From Candidatus Taylorbacteria bacterium RIFCSPLOWO2_01_FULL_50_130 (GTDB lineage: Bacteria; Patescibacteriota; Minisyncoccia; Phycocordibacterales; UBA10002): DNA of 8,523 bases. Position numbers and translations under genes: made by a program. The stretch is taken from assembly GCA_001821155.1 (NCBI GenBank), contig MHSB01000030.1:1-8523 (forward strand). The letters run 5' to 3'. This document shows, in pieces, positions 5,662-8,523 of this stretch. Below the pieces are notes generated by a model. The model saw only the letters and a program-made list of their open reading frames with translations. It did not search any database and was not told the DNA's origin. Within the stretch, counting starts at the first letter, position 1. Each line of letters opens with the position of its first letter.

Positions 5662-6690
5662 CTATTTTATAAGGTCCCAAATAATTTCCGCGATTTTTTC
5701 CGAGTCGTGCCGCACGTGGCTTCGAGAAAGGCCGTCGCCTTTTGCCTTTTTCTCTAGGTGATTTGAAATGACTGCCTTCGCGATTACTTGCATACCAAGC
5801 TTCTTTACCTTTTCAATATCCGGCTGTACGAAAGACGCTTTTTCCTTTACATATCGAGCCAAAATGTTGGGTCGTGGTTTTTGCGTATTCACGATAACCG
5901 CATCTATCGCCGGCGAATTTTCATTTCCGTCGAGATACGCATTCACCTCGCGGACAAAGTCAGAAACCTTGAATCCGTCGGTTTGGCCGAGCTTGGTCAT
6001 GATGTTCGTAATTAAGATTTTCTTTCCTTTAGATGCCTTGATAGCTTCGACAATTCCTGGGACAAGCAGATTCGGAAATGTGGACGTGTACAAATCGCCC
6101 GGCCCGAGCACTATCGCATCCGCCCGCGCAAGCGCGTCGAGCACCCTCGGATTGGCTTCCGCCTGTTTGCCTGAACGAATCTTTTCTCCGAAAATTCGCG
6201 CGGGGGTGAGCATAAGTTTCTTTATCGGCGCGCGCTTCTTTGTAGCCGGTTCATCTAGTTCGTGTTCGCTTTTAATGAGCATGCCATCCGCAAGTCTGGC
6301 AGAGAGCGTCGTCGGCTGTCTTGAGACGAACAGCACCTCGCCGCGGACGTTAAGAAGTCGCGCCGCTTCCGCGATAGCTCCCTCTGGAGAGCCGCTTATT
6401 TTCTGAAGCGTCGCGAGAATGATATTGCCAGCATTGTGGCCCTTGAGAGAGCCGGTATCAAATCGGTAGGTGAACAGCTTTTGCAGCGTCGGAACCGTGT
6501 ACGACAGGCCGATGAGACACTGCCTGATGTCCCCCATGGGCATGATGCCAAGGTCTCTACGGAGTACGCCGGTGGAACCGCCGTCGTCGGCGGTTGAGAC
6601 AATCACGATGTTGTTGATGGGGAACTGCCGCAGCCCCTGCAGGAGCGTGAATGTACCGGTACCTCCTCCGATGATGACGACGGTCTTCAC
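5662..6690 (-). CDS. yvcK: YvcK/CofD-like protein (gluconeogenesis factor family)
   Basis: YvcK proteins have a Rossmann-like fold, bind UDP-sugars in Bacillus, and are needed for morphology and peptidoglycan-precursor balance on gluconeogenic carbon sources; they are related to the CofD phospholactate transferase. The 342 residues show the family motifs in order: GGGTG at 8-12, ADDGGSTG at 34-41, GDIRQC at 53-58, GHNAGN at 84-89, GPGDLYTS at 196-203, and NIMTKLGQTDGF at 229-240. Length is typical. The start is GTG at 6690, placing MKTVVIIGGGTG at the N-terminus as in relatives; no Shine-Dalgarno is visible and upstream in-frame codons offer no ATG. Absence of the F420 pathway nearby favours YvcK over CofD. 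It is followed by the GNAT gene on the same strand and separated from kbl by 92 bases containing an inverted repeat. Confidence 0.94.
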   Translation of the reverse strand: MKTVVIIGGGTGTFTLLQGLRQFPINNIVIVSTADDGGSTGVLRRDLGIMPMGDIRQCLIGLSYTVPTLQKLFTYRFDTGSLKGHNAGNIILATLQKISGSPEGAIAEAARLLNVRGEVLFVSRQPTTLSARLADGMLIKSEHELDEPATKKRAPIKKLMLTPARIFGEKIRSGKQAEANPRVLDALARADAIVLGPGDLYTSTFPNLLVPGIVEAIKASKGKKILITNIMTKLGQTDGFKVSDFVREVNAYLDGNENSPAIDAVIVNTQKPRPNILARYVKEKASFVQPDIEKVKKLGMQVIAKAVISNHLEKKAKGDGLSRSHVRHDSEKIAEIIWDLIK

Positions 6691-6714
6691 AGAAGAATGA
6701 AGAATATAGTAGGT

Positions 6715-6773
6715 AGTATTTAGAATATAGACAAGAAAACAAATATTTTCTTCAGGTCTATAGTCTATCTACT
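6715..6773. repeat. AT-rich long inverted repeat between kbl and the yvcK-like gene
   Basis: The outer arms, 6715-6732 and the reverse complement of 6756-6773, match at 15 of 18 bases (both end TATAGAC next to the inner stem). The inner arm AAGAAAA (6733-6739) pairs perfectly with TTTTCTT (6746-6752) around a 6-base loop; three bases CAG are unpaired on one side. Lying just after the kbl stop on that strand, it may act as a terminator or mRNA stabiliser, though no clean T run follows. The low-complexity TCTATCTACTAAGTACT style could also mark a dispersed palindromic repeat. Confidence 0.6.
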
Positions 6774-6782
6774 AAGTACTAA

Positions 6783-8021
6783 TTACTGAATTATTTGTAA
6801 TTTCCTCCCTGCTCGCTCAAGTGCCTCAATTGCCTTATCAAGCTGTTTTTTCGTGTGCGCCGCGGAAATCTGAACGCGTACCCTGCCTTTTCCTTTCGGC
6901 ACTACCGGATACGCAAAACCGCGGACATATACTCCTTCTTTGAGAAGCTCATCGGCAAGCGCCATTGTCTTTTGTTCGTCCATGGTCATGATGGGCGTTA
7001 TGGGGTGACAACCCCCGCCCTCGCCGATTCGGGCACCCCCTTTGCTAAGGGGGATTCTTCCGCCTACGTTATAACCCAACTTCTCCAATTTTGTTCTGAA
7101 ATATGTTGTGTTTAGAGTGAGTTTCTCCTTAAGCGGTAGGAAATCCTTGTCGAAGTGCAAAAGTACGAATAGCGCCGCGCCCGCGATGGCCGGCATAAGA
7201 CTGTTGGAGAAAAGATAGGGGCGGCTTTTCTGTCGAAGCAGGTTAATAATTTCTTTTCGTCCCGTTGCGAATCCCCCGCCCGCGCCGCCGAGCGTTTTGC
7301 CGAAGGTAGAGGTAATAATGTCTACCTTTCCTAATATCCCTCTTTCCTCAATACTGCCGCGGCCGGTCTTTCCCAACACTCCCGAACCGTGCGAGTCATC
7401 CACCGCAAGGAGCGCGTCATACTTCTCCGCGAGCGTTTGGAGCTCGTCAAGCTTCGCGATTTCGCCGTCCATTGAGAAGACACCATCAGTAACAATGAGT
7501 CTTCTGCGCGATTCTTTTGCCTTGGCCAGATGCTTCTCAAGTTCTTCCATGTTGCCGTGCGCGAAACGAAAACGTTCTGCTCTGCAAAGCCGCACGCCGT
7601 CAATGATGGAGGCATGATTTAATTCGTCGGAGAATAGAGCGTCTCTTTCAGAGAGCAGGACTTCAAAAAGTCCGGCGTTCGCGTCAAAGCAGGAGGTGTA
7701 AAGAATCGTATCTTCCGTCTGGAAGAATTTTGAAATGGCCGCCTCAAGTTCCTTGTGCAGGTCGGTTGTCCCCACAATGAAGCGGACGCTGTTTGGACCG
7801 AGCGAGTACTTTCGTAACGCCTTTCCCGCGGCTCGTATCACTCCGGTGTGCTGGGCCAACCCAAGATAGTTGTTGGAGCAAAGGTTAATGAGTTTTTTGC
7901 CGTCAACTCTGATTGTCGTCCCGAGGCGGCCTTCTATCGTCTTTTCCACCTTAAAAAGCCCGTCCTCGCGCATGGACTGGAGCTCCTTTTCTATTTCCGT
8001 TTTGAATTCGTTTGAAAACAT
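6783..8021 (-). CDS. kbl: 2-amino-3-ketobutyrate CoA ligase (glycine C-acetyltransferase)
   Basis: Kbl is a PLP enzyme of the alpha-oxoamine synthase family that splits 2-amino-3-ketobutyrate with CoA into glycine and acetyl-CoA. The 412 residues follow E. coli Kbl closely: NNYLGLAQH, SVRFIVGTTDLHKELE, SCFDANAGLFE, NHASIIDGVRLC, TDGVFSMDG, VDDSHGSG, the PLP-lysine region ITSTFGKTLGGAGGG (Lys about 242), SRPYLFSNSL and YPVVPKGKGRVRVQISAAHT. Upstream lies tdh, the enzyme of the preceding step, which separates Kbl from other family members such as BioF. I chose the ATG at 8021 over an ATG at 8069 because it matches the family N-terminus; no Shine-Dalgarno is visible. An extra 15 residues, RIPLSKGGARIGEGG (about 322-336), interrupt GYNVGG-GCHPITPIM, which otherwise aligns base-for-base in length with E. 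coli GFTLAGADHAIIPVM. They are encoded by a palindrome. Confidence 0.96.
   Translation of the reverse strand: MFSNEFKTEIEKELQSMREDGLFKVEKTIEGRLGTTIRVDGKKLINLCSNNYLGLAQHTGVIRAAGKALRKYSLGPNSVRFIVGTTDLHKELEAAISKFFQTEDTILYTSCFDANAGLFEVLLSERDALFSDELNHASIIDGVRLCRAERFRFAHGNMEELEKHLAKAKESRRRLIVTDGVFSMDGEIAKLDELQTLAEKYDALLAVDDSHGSGVLGKTGRGSIEERGILGKVDIITSTFGKTLGGAGGGFATGRKEIINLLRQKSRPYLFSNSLMPAIAGAALFVLLHFDKDFLPLKEKLTLNTTYFRTKLEKLGYNVGGRIPLSKGGARIGEGGGCHPITPIMTMDEQKTMALADELLKEGVYVRGFAYPVVPKGKGRVRVQISAAHTKKQLDKAIEALERAGRKLQIIQ
7014..7058. repeat. 45-bp palindromic element inserted in-frame in kbl
   Basis: CCCCCTT (7036-7042) and AAGGGGG (7047-7053) form a perfect 7-bp hairpin with loop TGCT. Just outside, GGGGT (7002-7006) and ACCCC (7011-7015) form another with loop GACA. 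The segment encodes 15 residues absent from E. coli Kbl. On the coding strand the insert is flanked by GGCGGA before it and GGCGGG at its end, a near-duplication of 6 bases that could be a target-site duplication. Confidence 0.65.
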
Positions 8022-8041
8022 ATTGGTAAAAATAAACTGTC

Positions 8042-8156
8042 CAAAACACAGCATCCAAAATCCAAACAAAACACAAGCCGTTCAAAACACAAAAAGTTTA
8101 CGCCTTTGGATTTTATGCAACTCGTTTGGTTTTTTGCATATTGTGCTTTGTGTTTT
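8042..8156. repeat. AT-rich repeat cluster in the tdh-kbl spacer
   Basis: CAAAACACA occurs three times (8042, 8067, 8083), and its complement TTTGTGTTTT lies at 8147-8156. AAAATCCAAA (8057-8066) has its exact reverse complement at 8105-8114, and ATGCAA (8115-8120) pairs with TTGCAT (8134-8139). The stems overlap in order, so not all can form together. The 144-base spacer between two genes of one pathway holds nothing coding; it may carry the kbl promoter, but I could not find a good -35/-10 pair. Confidence 0.6.
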
Positions 8157-8165
8157 CTCCTGATT

Positions 8166-8523
8166 CTAGACTTCAATCAGGAGTTTGGGGTGCTTCGCCA
8201 ACATCTCCTCAAAACGCCCCTTAGTATACTCTTTTAGCGGCAGGATAGTGCCTTTTCCTTGATTCAGAATGATGTTCCAGATGTCCTCTTGGATTTTGTT
8301 CTTTGCGTCCGAAAAAAGCCGCTGTGTCGTTTCCCATGTTTCGGGGAGGCGACGCCCAATGACCGCGTGCACCGTGATGCCGCGCACAATGAACCGGTTA
8401 TAGTCTTCAAGCACAAAGTCGCCGCTTTTGATGCCGAATGCAATTACGTCTCCCCCGCGCCGTGTTGCAAACAGGCAATTATTGAGAGAAGAATTGAACC
8501 CCGCCATCTCAAACGAAACGTCA
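8166..8523 (-). CDS. tdh: L-threonine 3-dehydrogenase, C-terminal part (cut by window edge)
   Basis: Tdh oxidises L-threonine to 2-amino-3-ketobutyrate with NAD+, feeding Kbl. Only the last 119 residues are in the window; the frame continues off the right edge, so the ATG at 8507 is internal. The visible part begins DVSFEMAGFNSSLNN, aligning with E. coli Tdh DVAMEMSGAPPAFRQ, continues with RRGGDVIAFGI (the end of the Rossmann NAD domain of the medium-chain dehydrogenase/reductase family), and then VIGRRLPETWETTQ, which matches the GREMFETWY region of Tdh. It ends KHPKLLIEV. The zinc-binding N-terminal domain is out of view. It lies immediately upstream of kbl on the same strand, the usual tdh/kbl pairing, which supports the name. 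Confidence 0.9.
   Translation of the reverse strand, partial: DVSFEMAGFNSSLNNCLFATRRGGDVIAFGIKSGDFVLEDYNRFIVRGITVHAVIGRRLPETWETTQRLFSDAKNKIQEDIWNIILNQGKGTILPLKEYTKGRFEEMLAKHPKLLIEV

Noticed and set aside
1..8523. CRISPR array, toxin-antitoxin pair, integrase or transposase gene
   Set aside because: No regularly spaced repeats and no such protein motifs were found on either strand.

Overview
The window looks like chromosomal DNA from a bacterium of the Candidate Phyla Radiation (Patescibacteria, probably Parcubacteria). This is inferred from protein style: a small secreted DUF5666-like protein with a Ser/Thr/Ala-rich linker, a Pro/Thr-rich surface-type protein with a short Trp/Phe tail, a housekeeping set of recG, a YvcK-family gene, an inositol-monophosphatase-like gene and a GNAT gene, mostly weak or absent Shine-Dalgarno sequences, and many small palindromic repeats. 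TGA works as a stop (it ends recG), which argues against the recoded Gracilibacteria/Absconditabacteria. The exact lineage cannot be fixed from sequence alone.

Layout, left to right. Bases 1-850 are AT-rich and hold the 3' part of an unrecognised secreted or surface-type protein whose 5' end appears frame-broken. Bases 851-1553 have no protein gene I trust. They hold a possible terminator, a tandem 14-mer overlapping a GC-rich inverted repeat, a good sigma70-like promoter, and a 17-bp perfect hairpin followed by a U-rich run. Promoter and hairpin together would bracket an RNA of about 200 nt. A second promoter and a leader with competing hairpins follow. Then come a DUF5666-like exported protein (+), recG (-, convergent with it), a divergent spacer filled by a 116-bp inverted-repeat element, an inositol-monophosphatase-family gene (+), a GNAT acetyltransferase (-, its stop overlapping the previous gene's stop), a YvcK/CofD-like gene (-), kbl (-) and the 3' end of tdh (-), which runs off the right edge.

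Functionally, tdh and kbl encode the two steps from L-threonine via 2-amino-3-ketobutyrate to glycine and acetyl-CoA. The yvcK-like and GNAT genes are 14 nt apart and probably co-transcribed. RecG is the replication-fork and recombination helicase.

The most unusual aspect is a set of small palindromic elements in spacers and inside conserved genes. Kbl carries an extra 15 residues, and RecG carries two extra segments (about 10 and about 15 residues), at positions where the E. coli homologues have none. Each extra segment is encoded by hairpin-forming DNA and keeps the frame. This resembles the protein-coding palindromic elements described in Rickettsia (RPEs), but in what seems to be a CPR genome.
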